This document shows positions 8,228 through 15,819 of a stretch of DNA of 64,000 nucleotides, piece by piece. The number at the start of each line of letters is the position of its first letter. Positions within the stretch are counted from its first letter, which is position 1. The notes beneath the pieces are model-generated. The model worked only from the letters and a program-made list of their open reading frames with translations. It did not search any database and was not told where the DNA came from. This DNA comes from Mycolicibacterium litorale (GTDB lineage Bacteria > Actinomycetota > Actinomycetes > Mycobacteriales > Mycobacteriaceae): positions 2,294,001 through 2,358,000 of the forward strand of contig CP019882.1 of NCBI GenBank assembly GCA_002007745.1. Direction: 5' to 3'. Both the position numbers and the translations under genes were made by a program.

Positions 8228-10069
8228 ATGACCCGCGGATCGCTAGCCGCCCCTGGTCAGGGGGCCCGTTTGAAGCTCGAGGACTACCTCGATGCCGACG
8301 GCAACATCGCGCTGCCGTCCGATGTCACGATCACCCAGTTCCTCGACCACAACGTGGCTGAACTGGGTGACACACCCGCCTACCGGTACCTCGACTACGA
8401 CCACGACGCCTCGGGCCGCGCCATCGAGCTGACCTGGGACGAACTCGGCCTGCGGCTGCGCGCCGTCGGTGCCCGGCTGCAGCAGGTCACCCAGCCGGGG
8501 GATCGGGTCGCCATCCTGGCCCCGCAGGGCGTCGACTACATCGTCGGGTTCTTCGCCGCCATCCAGGCCGGGAACATCGCGGTCCCGCTGTTCGCACCAG
8601 AGCTGCCCGGCCACGCCGAGCGGCTCGACGCGGTCCTGTCCGACGCGCTGCCGTCCACGGTGCTCACCACCACCTCGGCGGCCGAGGAGGTGCAGGCCTT
8701 CCTGCGCAAGCTGCCGCGGTCGCGCCGGCCGCGGGTCATCGCGATCGACGCGGTGCCCGAGTCGGTGGGCCAGACCTTCGTCCCCGCCCAGCTCGACGGC
8801 GACCGGATCGCCTACCTGCAGTACACCTCGGGGTCGACCCGTGCGCCCGCCGGCGTCGAGATCACCCACCGCGCGGTGTGCACCAACGTTGTGCAGATGA
8901 TCATCTCGGTGGGCCTGGACTGGGATGTCGCCAGCATCAGCTGGCTGCCGCTGTTCCACGACATGGGTCTGTTGATGATCATGTTCCCGGCATTGTTCGG
9001 CGCGCACCTGACCCTGATGTCCCCGACGGCGTTCGTGCGTCGGCCGCACCGCTGGATCAAGGAGCTCGCCTCGGAGGCAAAGCGGGGCCGAACCTTCGCC
9101 GCTGCACCCAATTTCGCGTTCGAGCTTGCCGCGCAGCGGGGTCTGCCCGCCCCGGGTGAGGATGTCGACCTCAGCAACGTGGCCGGGCTCATCAACGGTT
9201 CTGAACCGGTGAACATCAACTCCATCAACAGGTTCAACGAAGTGTTCGGCCCCTACGGGCTGTCACCCAACGCGGTCAAGCCGTCCTACGGCATGGCCGA
9301 GGCCACCCTGTTCGTGTCCACGATCGGCGCGCAGGACCGTGCCACCGCGACCTATCTCGACCGCGAGGAACTCGGCATGGGACGGGCCGTACCGGTGGCA
9401 CCCGACGCGCCGAACGCCGTCCCGCAGGTGTCCTGCGGCCACGTCGCCCGCAGCCAGTGGGCGGTCATCGTCGATCCGGCCTCGGAAGCCGAACTGCCCG
9501 ATGGCGGGGTCGGCGAGATCTGGCTGCACGGCGACAACATCGGCCGCGGCTACTGGGGCCGCGAACGCGAGACCGAGCAGTCGTTCCGCAACAAACTGCA
9601 GGTGCGCTGCGAGAGCGGCAGCCATGCCGACGGGACGCCGGCCGATGCCACCTGGTTCCGCACCGGCGACATGGGCGTCTACCTGGACGGGCAACTCTTC
9701 ATCACCGGCCGGATCAAGGATCTGGTGATCGTCGACGGCCGCAACCACTATCCACAGGACATCGAAGCGACGGTCGCCGAGGCGTCGCCCGCGGTCCGGA
9801 CCGGTTTCGTCGCGGCGTTCTCGATACCGGCCGACGACAGCGCCGGCGAGCGGCTGGTGATCGTCGCCGAGCGGGCCCCCGGTGCCGGCAAGGCCGAACC
9901 CGGTCCGATCGTCGAGGCCATCCGTGCCGCCGTCTCCCGCCGCCACGCCCTACCGGTGGCCGACGTCAAACTGGTCGCCGCAGGCGCGATCCCGCGCACC
10001 ACCAGCGGCAAGCTGGCCAGGCGCGCGTGCCGTGCCGAGTATCTGGCCGGTGTGCTCGGAGCGCACTAA
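8228..10069 (+). CDS. Fatty acyl-AMP ligase, FadD32-like paralogue
   Basis: The 613-residue adenylate-forming enzyme reads closely like mycobacterial FadD32 along its length: GARLQQVTQPGDR, the P-loop YLQYTSGSTRAPAG near residues 197-210, SWLPLFHDMGL, AAPNFAFELAA, NGSEPVN, KPSYGMAEATLFVST and TGDMGVYLDGQLFITGRIKDLVI. A late PRTTSGKLARRA supplies the adenylation lysine. FAALs activate long-chain fatty acids as acyl-AMP for transfer to polyketide synthase carrier domains rather than CoA. FadD32 itself serves mycolic acid condensation beside pks13, but no polyketide synthase or carrier protein lies nearby, so this is an orphan copy with unknown partner. The last bases overlap the convergent carboxyltransferase gene. 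Confidence 0.92.
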   Translation: MTRGSLAAPGQGARLKLEDYLDADGNIALPSDVTITQFLDHNVAELGDTPAYRYLDYDHDASGRAIELTWDELGLRLRAVGARLQQVTQPGDRVAILAPQGVDYIVGFFAAIQAGNIAVPLFAPELPGHAERLDAVLSDALPSTVLTTTSAAEEVQAFLRKLPRSRRPRVIAIDAVPESVGQTFVPAQLDGDRIAYLQYTSGSTRAPAGVEITHRAVCTNVVQMIISVGLDWDVASISWLPLFHDMGLLMIMFPALFGAHLTLMSPTAFVRRPHRWIKELASEAKRGRTFAAAPNFAFELAAQRGLPAPGEDVDLSNVAGLINGSEPVNINSINRFNEVFGPYGLSPNAVKPSYGMAEATLFVSTIGAQDRATATYLDREELGMGRAVPVAPDAPNAVPQVSCGHVARSQWAVIVDPASEAELPDGGVGEIWLHGDNIGRGYWGRERETEQSFRNKLQVRCESGSHADGTPADATWFRTGDMGVYLDGQLFITGRIKDLVIVDGRNHYPQDIEATVAEASPAVRTGFVAAFSIPADDSAGERLVIVAERAPGAGKAEPGPIVEAIRAAVSRRHALPVADVKLVAAGAIPRTTSGKLARRACRAEYLAGVLGAH

Positions 10070-12066
10070 CCGCCCGGCTGGCCGGAGAATTCGCCGGCCT
10101 GATCCCAGGCGCGCCGTTCGGCGCCGAACGCCTCGGCCTGCTGGGCGCGGAACTCCGCGATGCTGTCCGCGTTATCCGCCAGAAAGCTCTGATAGTCGGC
10201 CATTGAGAACTTTCCGTCGTCGATCTCGACGTCGCCGCGCCCGGCTGCCATGTCGGCGCGCAGATCCAGCAGTTCCTCGGCACTGACCGGATAGAAGCTG
10301 ATTCGGTCGAAATACCGCAGCAGCCAAGGGGTTCCCGGCTCGAAGCTGCGGGAGTCGAGCGGATGGCGGTGATTCCACACCTGGGTGGTGCGCCCGACGA
10401 ACTGGTAACCGCCCGGTCCCTCCATGCCGTAGATGCACAGGTAGGCGCCGCCGATGCCGACCGCGTTCTCCGGCGTCCAGGTGCGGGCCGGGTTGTACTT
10501 GGTCGTCACCAGCCGGTGCCGGGGATCCAACGGCGTGGCCACCGGCGCACCCAGATAGACGTCGCCGAGCCCCAGGACCAGATAGTCGGCGTTGAACACG
10601 ATGTCATGCACCTGGTCCACGTCGGCCAGGCCGTTGATCCGCCGGATGAATTCGATGTTCCACGGGCACCACGGGGCGTCGGCGCGCACGCCGTGGATGT
10701 AGCGCTGGATCGCTTCGTGCGTCGACGGGTCGTCCCACGACAGCGGTAGGCGCACGGTGCGGCTGGGGACGACCAGTTGGTCGGTGCCCGGCAGGGTCTC
10801 CTCGGTGCGGGCCAGCACGTCCACGAGTTCGGTCATGCTCACCACCGCGGGGTCGAACTGGACCTGCAGGGATCGCACCCCGGGGGTGAGTTCGGTGACG
10901 CCCGGAACCCGGCCCGCCAGCAGTGACTCGTAGAGCACGTGCACCCGGGCGCGCAGGGCAAGGTCGAGGAGCATCGGCCCGTACTCCACGAGCAGGCCGC
11001 CGTCGCCGTCCCGGCGCACGGTGACATCGGTGCCGTCGGCGCCGGCGAACCGGGTCAGCACGCCGTCGTCGCCGTCACCGGACGAGGAGATGACCTTCGG
11101 CATCGAGGCTCGCCGGGCGATGTCCAGACTGCCCAGCGCCGGTGCCCGGTCGGCGCGCACCGCGACGAAGCGGACACTGTCGCCGGGCGCCATCTGGCCG
11201 AGTTTCCAGCGGTCACCGCGCACCACGGTCACCGGGCAGACGAAACCGCCCAGGCTGGGCCCGTCCGGACCCAGCAGGATGGGAGTGTCCCCGGTGAAGT
11301 CCAACGTGCCGACACAGTAAGCGTTGTCGTGGATGTTGGACGGGTGCAGCCCGGCCTCGCCGCCGTCGGTCCGGGCCCACTGCGGCTTCGGGCCCACCAG
11401 ACGGACACCGGTGCGGTCGGAGTTGAAGTGCACGGTGTAGTCGGTGCCGAGGATGGTGTCGATGTCGGATCGGGTGAAGAACTCGGGCGCGGCATGGGGG
11501 CCCTCGGTGACCGCGATCTCCCAGCGGTGGCCGATGACCGGTTGCTCGTCGATGGCTGCTCTGGCCGGTCGCGACGAGGGTGGTCCGGGATCGTCGTGGG
11601 CGACCAGCCGGTCACCGTCGCGCAGGGTGCGACCGTCGTGGCCGCCGAAGCAGCCCATGGTGAACGTGGCTGCACTGCCCAGGTATTCGGGCTCGGCCAG
11701 GCCGCCGGCAAGCAAGATGTAGCAGCGCATGCCCGGGCCGTCGAGGAAACCCACGTCAAGGGTGCCGCCGGGCGGGATGGTGACCGACTGCCACTGCGGC
11801 ACCGGGTGACCGTCGACGGTCACCGGCGCCGGAGCGCCGGTCACACACACCCGCCCGCCGTCCGGGAACCGCAGTGCAGGACCGGCTTTGGTGCATTCCA
11901 GCCCGGCCGCACCCTCGGGGTTTCCCAGCACCCGGTTGCCGATCCGAAAGGAGAGGTCGTCCATCGGTCCCGATGGTGGCACGCCGACATGCCAGTAACC
12001 GATGCGGCCGGGCCAGTCCTGAACCGTGGTCAGCATTCCCGGCCGGAGCACCTCGATGGTGTTCAT
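10066..12066 (-). CDS. Stand-alone carboxyltransferase (AHS2-AHS1) of the urea/guanidine carboxylase family
   Basis: The 666-residue protein starts directly with a KipA/AHS2 domain (IEVLRPGMLTTVQDWPGRIGYWHVGVPPSGPMD, to about residue 320). An AHS1/KipI domain follows (about 400-600, with VQFDPAVVSM, LPLSWDDP and GMEGPGGYQFVGRTTQVWN). It ends in the helical linker YPVSAEELLDLRADM...FSMADYQSFLADNADSI, which normally precedes the biotinyl domain of urea carboxylase. Neither the biotin carboxylase domain nor the biotin carrier motif is present in the gene or beside it. The ATG at 12066 overlaps the upstream stop by four bases, so this is a designed start and not a break. Partnered with the two DUF1989 proteins it suggests guanidine or urea nitrogen use; function without the biotin parts is uncertain. 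Confidence 0.88.
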   Translation of the reverse strand: MNTIEVLRPGMLTTVQDWPGRIGYWHVGVPPSGPMDDLSFRIGNRVLGNPEGAAGLECTKAGPALRFPDGGRVCVTGAPAPVTVDGHPVPQWQSVTIPPGGTLDVGFLDGPGMRCYILLAGGLAEPEYLGSAATFTMGCFGGHDGRTLRDGDRLVAHDDPGPPSSRPARAAIDEQPVIGHRWEIAVTEGPHAAPEFFTRSDIDTILGTDYTVHFNSDRTGVRLVGPKPQWARTDGGEAGLHPSNIHDNAYCVGTLDFTGDTPILLGPDGPSLGGFVCPVTVVRGDRWKLGQMAPGDSVRFVAVRADRAPALGSLDIARRASMPKVISSSGDGDDGVLTRFAGADGTDVTVRRDGDGGLLVEYGPMLLDLALRARVHVLYESLLAGRVPGVTELTPGVRSLQVQFDPAVVSMTELVDVLARTEETLPGTDQLVVPSRTVRLPLSWDDPSTHEAIQRYIHGVRADAPWCPWNIEFIRRINGLADVDQVHDIVFNADYLVLGLGDVYLGAPVATPLDPRHRLVTTKYNPARTWTPENAVGIGGAYLCIYGMEGPGGYQFVGRTTQVWNHRHPLDSRSFEPGTPWLLRYFDRISFYPVSAEELLDLRADMAAGRGDVEIDDGKFSMADYQSFLADNADSIAEFRAQQAEAFGAERRAWDQAGEFSGQPGG

Positions 12067-12695
12067 GCGGCGGTGATCACCATCCGCACCGGTGTGGGGT
12101 CGAAACCGTTGCAGGGGTTGTTGATCTGCGGGCAGTTCGACACCAGGACCAGGGTGTCGGTGTCGGCGCGCACCGTCAGCGACTTCCCGGGCGCCGACAG
12201 GCCGTCGACGATGCCCAGCGTGCCGTCGGCCTCGACGGGCACGTTCATGAAGAAGTTGATGTTGGAGACGATGTCGCGTTTGCCCATGCCCCACTTGGCG
12301 GCCTCGGCGAGGAAGTTCTCGGCGCACGCGTGCTGGTGCACCGTGTGGTGGCCGTAACGCAGGGTGTTGGACTCCTTCGAGCAGGCGCCCGCGAGGGTGT
12401 CGTGGTTGCCCACCTCGTCGGCGATGATCGTCACCAGCGCCCTGCCGTCCGCGGCGCGCAGCACCGAGCCGGTGGTCAGGAAGATGTTGCGCTGCGCGGC
12501 GACGGTGGCCTGTGCGTTGTAGCGACCGCTCGGATCGACCCGGTCCCCGTCGACCGCGTAGAACAGCGTGTCCACCGCCTGGTTGCCGTGCAGATCGATG
12601 ATCTGCAGCGACTGTCCGGCGCGCAGGATGGCCGACCACGGCGAGCGGGCCGCGACGACCTCGTCGGAGATCACGGTCGAAAGTGCGGAAGTCAT
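12063..12695 (-). CDS. DUF1989 urea carboxylase-associated protein 2 (carboxyguanidine deiminase subunit type)
   Basis: The 210-residue product is a DUF1989 protein. It shows IIDLHGNQAVDTLFYAVDG, the SKESNTLRYGHHTVHQHACAENFL segment rich in His and Cys, NINFFMNVPVEADG and a terminal SNCPQINNPCNGFDPTPVRM. The Cys and His residues probably bind metal. DUF1989 pairs, long annotated as urea carboxylase-associated, have been shown in other bacteria to form a carboxyguanidine deiminase that acts after guanidine carboxylase. Both its ends overlap neighbours by four bases (ATGA), so the three genes form one coupled operon read from 13444 to 10066. Confidence 0.86.
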   Translation of the reverse strand: MTSALSTVISDEVVAARSPWSAILRAGQSLQIIDLHGNQAVDTLFYAVDGDRVDPSGRYNAQATVAAQRNIFLTTGSVLRAADGRALVTIIADEVGNHDTLAGACSKESNTLRYGHHTVHQHACAENFLAEAAKWGMGKRDIVSNINFFMNVPVEADGTLGIVDGLSAPGKSLTVRADTDTLVLVSNCPQINNPCNGFDPTPVRMVITAA

Positions 12696-13444
12696 CGCAA
12701 TGCCTCGCTGGATTGTGCTGCGGCCCACGTGGATTCGGTGTTGAACAGGGCCCTGGAGTATTCCGGGTCGTCGTTGACGGGGTGGGTCAGTTCCTCGTCG
12801 GCCCGCCAGGCGGTGATGTCCAATGCGGTCACGGCGGGTTGCGGGTCGAGCGGGTGGGCGGTGTTGACCACGGCGACGATCACCGGCAGATGGATCAGTA
12901 GCTCGATCGCCGCGCCCGGGCCGGCGGATCCGGTGAACGTCAGCGCACCGGTGTCGTCGACGCGAACGCCCTTGAGCAGGGTCGCCGACGGCGCGACGTC
13001 GCGGATGTCCATGCCGTGTTTCATCGCGGCCAGCAGCATCTGCTGTTGCCCGGCGGGCGGGAGACCGCATAACAGGTCGTGCCGGCCGGAGCTGTCGGCG
13101 ACGACGGTCGCCAGCAGCCGTCCCTGATCCGACAGCAGCGGGTGGCCCACACCCAGGTAGGCCTGCCAGGGCACCTTCATCGTGTCGGCGACGTTGAGCC
13201 GCTCCCAGGACGCGTCGGCGCGAAACAGCAGCAGATGAGCGCAGGCGCCACCGTCGGGGTCGGCGAACCGCAGGCGGGTGCCGCGCCCGACCACCCGGGC
13301 GGCGTAGGAGTCGGCCGGTACGGACTCGGCCCACACCAGCCGGGAGTCGTCCACGCCGTCGGGGACGGTGGGCACGCGCATGGTCGCTGCGCCGGCTTGG
13401 GAGCGGGCGTGCGAGCGGGCGCCATCGGTCGACGCGGTGGTCAT
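12692..13444 (-). CDS. DUF1989 urea carboxylase-associated protein 1 (carboxyguanidine deiminase subunit type)
   Basis: The 250-residue protein is the larger DUF1989 partner. Residues 1-30 are variable, then come SYAARVVGRGTRLRFADPDGGACAHLLLF, RLNVADTMKVPWQAYLGVGHPLLSDQGR, HDLLCGLPPAGQQQMLLAAMKHGMDIRDVAPSATLLKGV and VAVVNTAHPLDPQP. It is the first gene of the operon with the smaller DUF1989 protein and the carboxyltransferase. A GGAGTG ribosome-binding site lies a few bases before the start at 13444. A TetR gene is divergent from it, and palindromes in the gap are likely operators. I looked for the guanidine-I riboswitch core in the leader and did not see it. Confidence 0.85.
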   Translation of the reverse strand: MTTASTDGARSHARSQAGAATMRVPTVPDGVDDSRLVWAESVPADSYAARVVGRGTRLRFADPDGGACAHLLLFRADASWERLNVADTMKVPWQAYLGVGHPLLSDQGRLLATVVADSSGRHDLLCGLPPAGQQQMLLAAMKHGMDIRDVAPSATLLKGVRVDDTGALTFTGSAGPGAAIELLIHLPVIVAVVNTAHPLDPQPAVTALDITAWRADEELTHPVNDDPEYSRALFNTESTWAAAQSSEALR

Positions 13445-13476
13445 CGTGTCACTCCTGTCCGGGGCGGAGCCCGATT

Positions 13477-13494
13477 AACTGTCAACTGAAAGTT
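13477..13494. promoter_or_regulatory. Palindromic operator candidate before the DUF1989 operon
   Basis: AACTGTCAACTGAAAGTT is an 18-bp palindrome with 14 of 18 positions matching its own reverse complement (AACT-N-TCA-NN-TGA-N-AGTT). It lies 33 bases upstream of the DUF1989 start and fits a TetR dimer site. Binding by the TetR protein encoded at 13601 is inference from proximity. Confidence 0.5.
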
Positions 13495-13544
13495 TTCCTA
13501 GGCGCCGTTCCCGTGGGGTGTCGCGGGTGTAACGACTAGGTTGA

Positions 13545-13566
13545 CTGTATTTCTATCAAATGACAG
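13545..13566. promoter_or_regulatory. Weaker inverted repeat before the TetR gene
   Basis: CTGT at 13545 and ACAG at 13563 flank an AT-rich centre with partial symmetry (12 of 22 positions). It is 35 bases before the TetR start and, with the palindrome at 13477, could be a second site for autoregulation. The symmetry is modest, so this is tentative. Confidence 0.3.
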
Positions 13567-13600
13567 ATATTCGTGCCGGAGATCGATGCGAGAATGACGT

Positions 13601-14278
13601 ATGCGCAGCGAGGGACGGGGCCGTCCTCGGCTCGAACAGGCCCGCCGACCGGGCAACACCGCCCGCGAGGAGATTCTGGACGCCGCCGCCGAACTGTTCA
13701 CGACGATCGGCTACGCCGGCACCTCCACTCGTCGGATCGCCGATGCGGTGGGGATGCGGCAGGCCTCGCTCTACCATCACTTCGCCACCAAGGACGACAT
13801 CCTCGACGCGTTGCTGGCCGGGACCGTCGAAGAGCCGCGACGACTGGCCGGCGAATTGCTGGCGCACCGCGGCCCAGCCGCCCCTCGCCTCTACGCATTG
13901 GTGGTCGGGGACTGTTCGCAGCTGTGCGGCAGCCGCTGGAACCTGGGGGCGCTCTACCTGCTGCCCGAACTGCGGGTCGACCGCTTCGCCCGGTTCCGTG
14001 CCGACCGGGAGGACCTGCGCGGCCGCTACCGTCGGCTGGCCGCGCAGGTGGTCGCCGAGGCCGCCGGCGCCCCCGAGGCCGAGGACCTGCCCTTCCGGCT
14101 GGTGGAGTCGGTGATCAACCGGCGCTCCGATGACCAGATCTGCCCGCCGGAGACGCCCTGGGTGATCGCGGACGCCGCGCTGCGAATCCTGGGCTGGCGC
14201 GGTGACGTCGCGGAACTGCGGCGCGTCGCCGGCGAGCTGTTGGAGACCGCGCGCCGGGAACCGGCCGTCACCGGCTAA
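13601..14278 (+). CDS. TetR/AcrR-family transcriptional regulator
   Basis: The 225-residue product has a basic lead-in (RSEGRGRPRLEQARR) and a TetR helix-turn-helix at about residues 24-70: REEILDAAAELFTTIGYAGTSTRRIADAVGMRQASLYHHFATKDDIL. The ligand domain follows and has no identifiable pocket. It is divergent from the DUF1989 operon, and an enoyl-CoA hydratase gene follows after ten bases. It probably represses the DUF1989 operon and itself; an effector linked to guanidine or nitrogen supply would fit but is not shown by the sequence. Several TetR repressors next to Ech genes respond to acyl-CoA, so that is the alternative. Confidence 0.88.
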   Translation: MRSEGRGRPRLEQARRPGNTAREEILDAAAELFTTIGYAGTSTRRIADAVGMRQASLYHHFATKDDILDALLAGTVEEPRRLAGELLAHRGPAAPRLYALVVGDCSQLCGSRWNLGALYLLPELRVDRFARFRADREDLRGRYRRLAAQVVAEAAGAPEAEDLPFRLVESVINRRSDDQICPPETPWVIADAALRILGWRGDVAELRRVAGELLETARREPAVTG

Positions 14279-14288
14279 CGTTCGGCGC

Positions 14289-15071
14289 GTGAGCGACTAC
14301 CAGACCCTGAGCTTCGAACAGCACGGCGCCACCGCGCGGATCGTGTTGGACCGGCCCGACGCCGCCAACGGGATGAACGACCTCATGACGCGCGAACTGG
14401 CCGATGTCGCGGCGCGCTGTGACGTGCCCACGACCAAAGCGGTTGTCCTCACCGGGGCCGGCCGGTTCTTCTGTGCCGGCGGCGACCTCAAGGCGATGGC
14501 GGCTTCGCCCGCCGGGCCGGGCCGCTTCGTCAAGGGGATCGCCGACGACCTGCACCGTGCCATCTCGACCTTCGCCCGGATGGATGCGGTGTTGATCACC
14601 GCGGTGAACGGGGTTGCCGCCGGAGCAGGCTTCAGCCTGGCCGTCGCGGGCGATCTGGTGCTGGCTGCCGACAACGCGTCGTTCACCATGGCCTACTCCA
14701 GGGCCGGTCTGAGCCCTGACGGCAGTTCGTCGTACTACCTGCCGCGGATCATCGGGGTGCGCAGAACCCAGGAACTGATGCTGACCAACCGGACCCTCAC
14801 CGCGGCCGAGGCGTGGGACTGGGGTCTGGTCACCGAGGTGGTGCCGGCCGCCGACCTGGCCGACCGTGCGCAGGACCTGGCCGGCCAGATGTCCTCGGCG
14901 GCACGAGGTTCCAGTGCTGCCGTGAAGAAGCTTCTGCTGGCGTCGTTCGGCAGTGGACTCGAGGAGCAGATGGAACTCGAGGGCCGGCTGATCGCGGCGT
15001 GCGCCGAGAGCGCCGACGGTCGCGAGGGCATCCAGGCATTCCTGGCCAAGCGGACCCCGGACTTCAGCTAG
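14289..15071 (+). CDS. Enoyl-CoA hydratase/isomerase family protein
   Basis: The 260-residue crotonase-fold protein has the oxyanion-hole segments FFCAGGDLKAMA (about residue 60) and NGVAAGAGFSLAVAGDLVLAAD (about 105). Where classical hydratases have two catalytic Glu residues, this one has SRAGLSPDGSSSYYLPRIIG, so the second position reads Asp-Gly rather than the usual Glu. Isomerase or other CoA chemistry is therefore possible. The GTG at 14289 gives VSDYQTLSFEQHG; longer versions overlap the TetR gene. It is likely co-transcribed with TetR. Its last eight bases overlap the convergent TMEM175 gene. Confidence 0.88.
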   Translation: MSDYQTLSFEQHGATARIVLDRPDAANGMNDLMTRELADVAARCDVPTTKAVVLTGAGRFFCAGGDLKAMAASPAGPGRFVKGIADDLHRAISTFARMDAVLITAVNGVAAGAGFSLAVAGDLVLAADNASFTMAYSRAGLSPDGSSSYYLPRIIGVRRTQELMLTNRTLTAAEAWDWGLVTEVVPAADLADRAQDLAGQMSSAARGSSAAVKKLLLASFGSGLEEQMELEGRLIAACAESADGREGIQAFLAKRTPDFS

Positions 15072-15651
15072 TCGTGCCGCCGGGGATGTCGGGCCGTAGG
15101 TAGCCGACGAGGCATGCGCAGATCAATCCCGTTGCCGCCCATGGCCATCTCACCGCGATCAGGGCCGCGGCCGTGAAGACACCGATGGTGACGAATGAGC
15201 GCATCCGCATCATCCGCCGCACCCGCGAGGTGATGTCGAGGTGCGAGGATCGATCGACCGCCTCCCAGCACAGCGCCAGATAGGTCACGTTCACCACCAC
15301 GAACACCCCCGCGTACACCGCGACCGGGGTCGGGGCCAGCCTGCTCTGGGCAATCCACTGCGTGGTGAAGGGGATCAGCGACACCGCGAACAGGTGGGCG
15401 AAGTTCCACCAGATCAACCGCGGTGTGGCCTGCTGTGCATAGCTGAACAGGTGGTGGTGGTTGACCCACACAATCGCGATGAAGAAGTAACTGATCGCAT
15501 AGCTCAAGCCGGTCGGCCACATCGGCAGCAGGGCGGCCAGGGTCACCGATTCGGGCGCCTTGAGTTCGAGGACGAGGACGGTGATCAGGACCGCGAAGAC
15601 CCCGTCGGAGAACAGGCTGACGCGCTCGGGTGTGGTCTGCCGTGTGGTCAT
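15064..15651 (-). CDS. TMEM175/DUF1211 family membrane protein (potassium-channel-like)
   Basis: The 195-residue protein has the hallmark RVSLFSDGVFAVLITVLVLELKAP (FSDGXXA motif, helix 1) followed by about five further hydrophobic helices, including SYAISYFFIAIVWVNHHHLF. Bacterial TMEM175 proteins with this motif form tetrameric K+ channels. The ATG at 15651 places the motif near residue 15, as in the family; upstream codons run into the operator-like region. TGGG-N8-CCCA palindromes like those of the double-TetR regulon begin 20 bases before the start, so the gene may belong to that regulon. Confidence 0.85.
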   Translation of the reverse strand: MTTRQTTPERVSLFSDGVFAVLITVLVLELKAPESVTLAALLPMWPTGLSYAISYFFIAIVWVNHHHLFSYAQQATPRLIWWNFAHLFAVSLIPFTTQWIAQSRLAPTPVAVYAGVFVVVNVTYLALCWEAVDRSSHLDITSRVRRMMRMRSFVTIGVFTAAALIAVRWPWAATGLICACLVGYLRPDIPGGTTS

Positions 15652-15670
15652 GGTCCCCCGTGCCGCTAAC

Positions 15671-15713
15671 TGGGTTATTCGACCCAAAATATGCCAATGG
15701 GTATGACGGGTCA
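15671..15713. promoter_or_regulatory. Operator-like site C (TGGG-N8-CCCA) before TMEM175
   Basis: TGGGTTATTCGACCCA at 15671-15686 has the same 16-bp geometry as the operator pairs at 15754 and 18093. A second, imperfect copy at 15698-15713 ends in GTCA in place of CCCA and is spaced 27 bp from the first rather than 22. The match is partial, so membership in the regulon is tentative. Confidence 0.45.
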
Positions 15714-15753
15714 ATCGGTACGGGGTGGTGCAGAGGTGCCTGGGGGTGCATAC

Positions 15754-15791
15754 TGGGCCAAACAGCCCAAATTATTGGGATGTGCAGCCCA
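15754..15791. promoter_or_regulatory. Twin palindromic operator A for the double-TetR regulator
   Basis: Two 16-bp palindromes, TGGGCCAAACAGCCCA at 15754 and TGGGATGTGCAGCCCA at 15776, start exactly 22 bp apart with the six-base spacer AATTAT. A -10-like TATAGA starts at 15794, so the second palindrome fills the promoter spacer and a bound protein would block RNA polymerase. Operator B at 18093 has the same layout. Confidence 0.75.
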
Positions 15792-15819
15792 TGTATAGAT
15801 CGGCGAGGAGGATAGCAGC

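Noticed and set aside
13445..13600. A guanidine-I riboswitch before the DUF1989 operon
   Set aside because: I searched by eye for its conserved core segments on the minus strand and did not find them; only TetR-like palindromes are seen.
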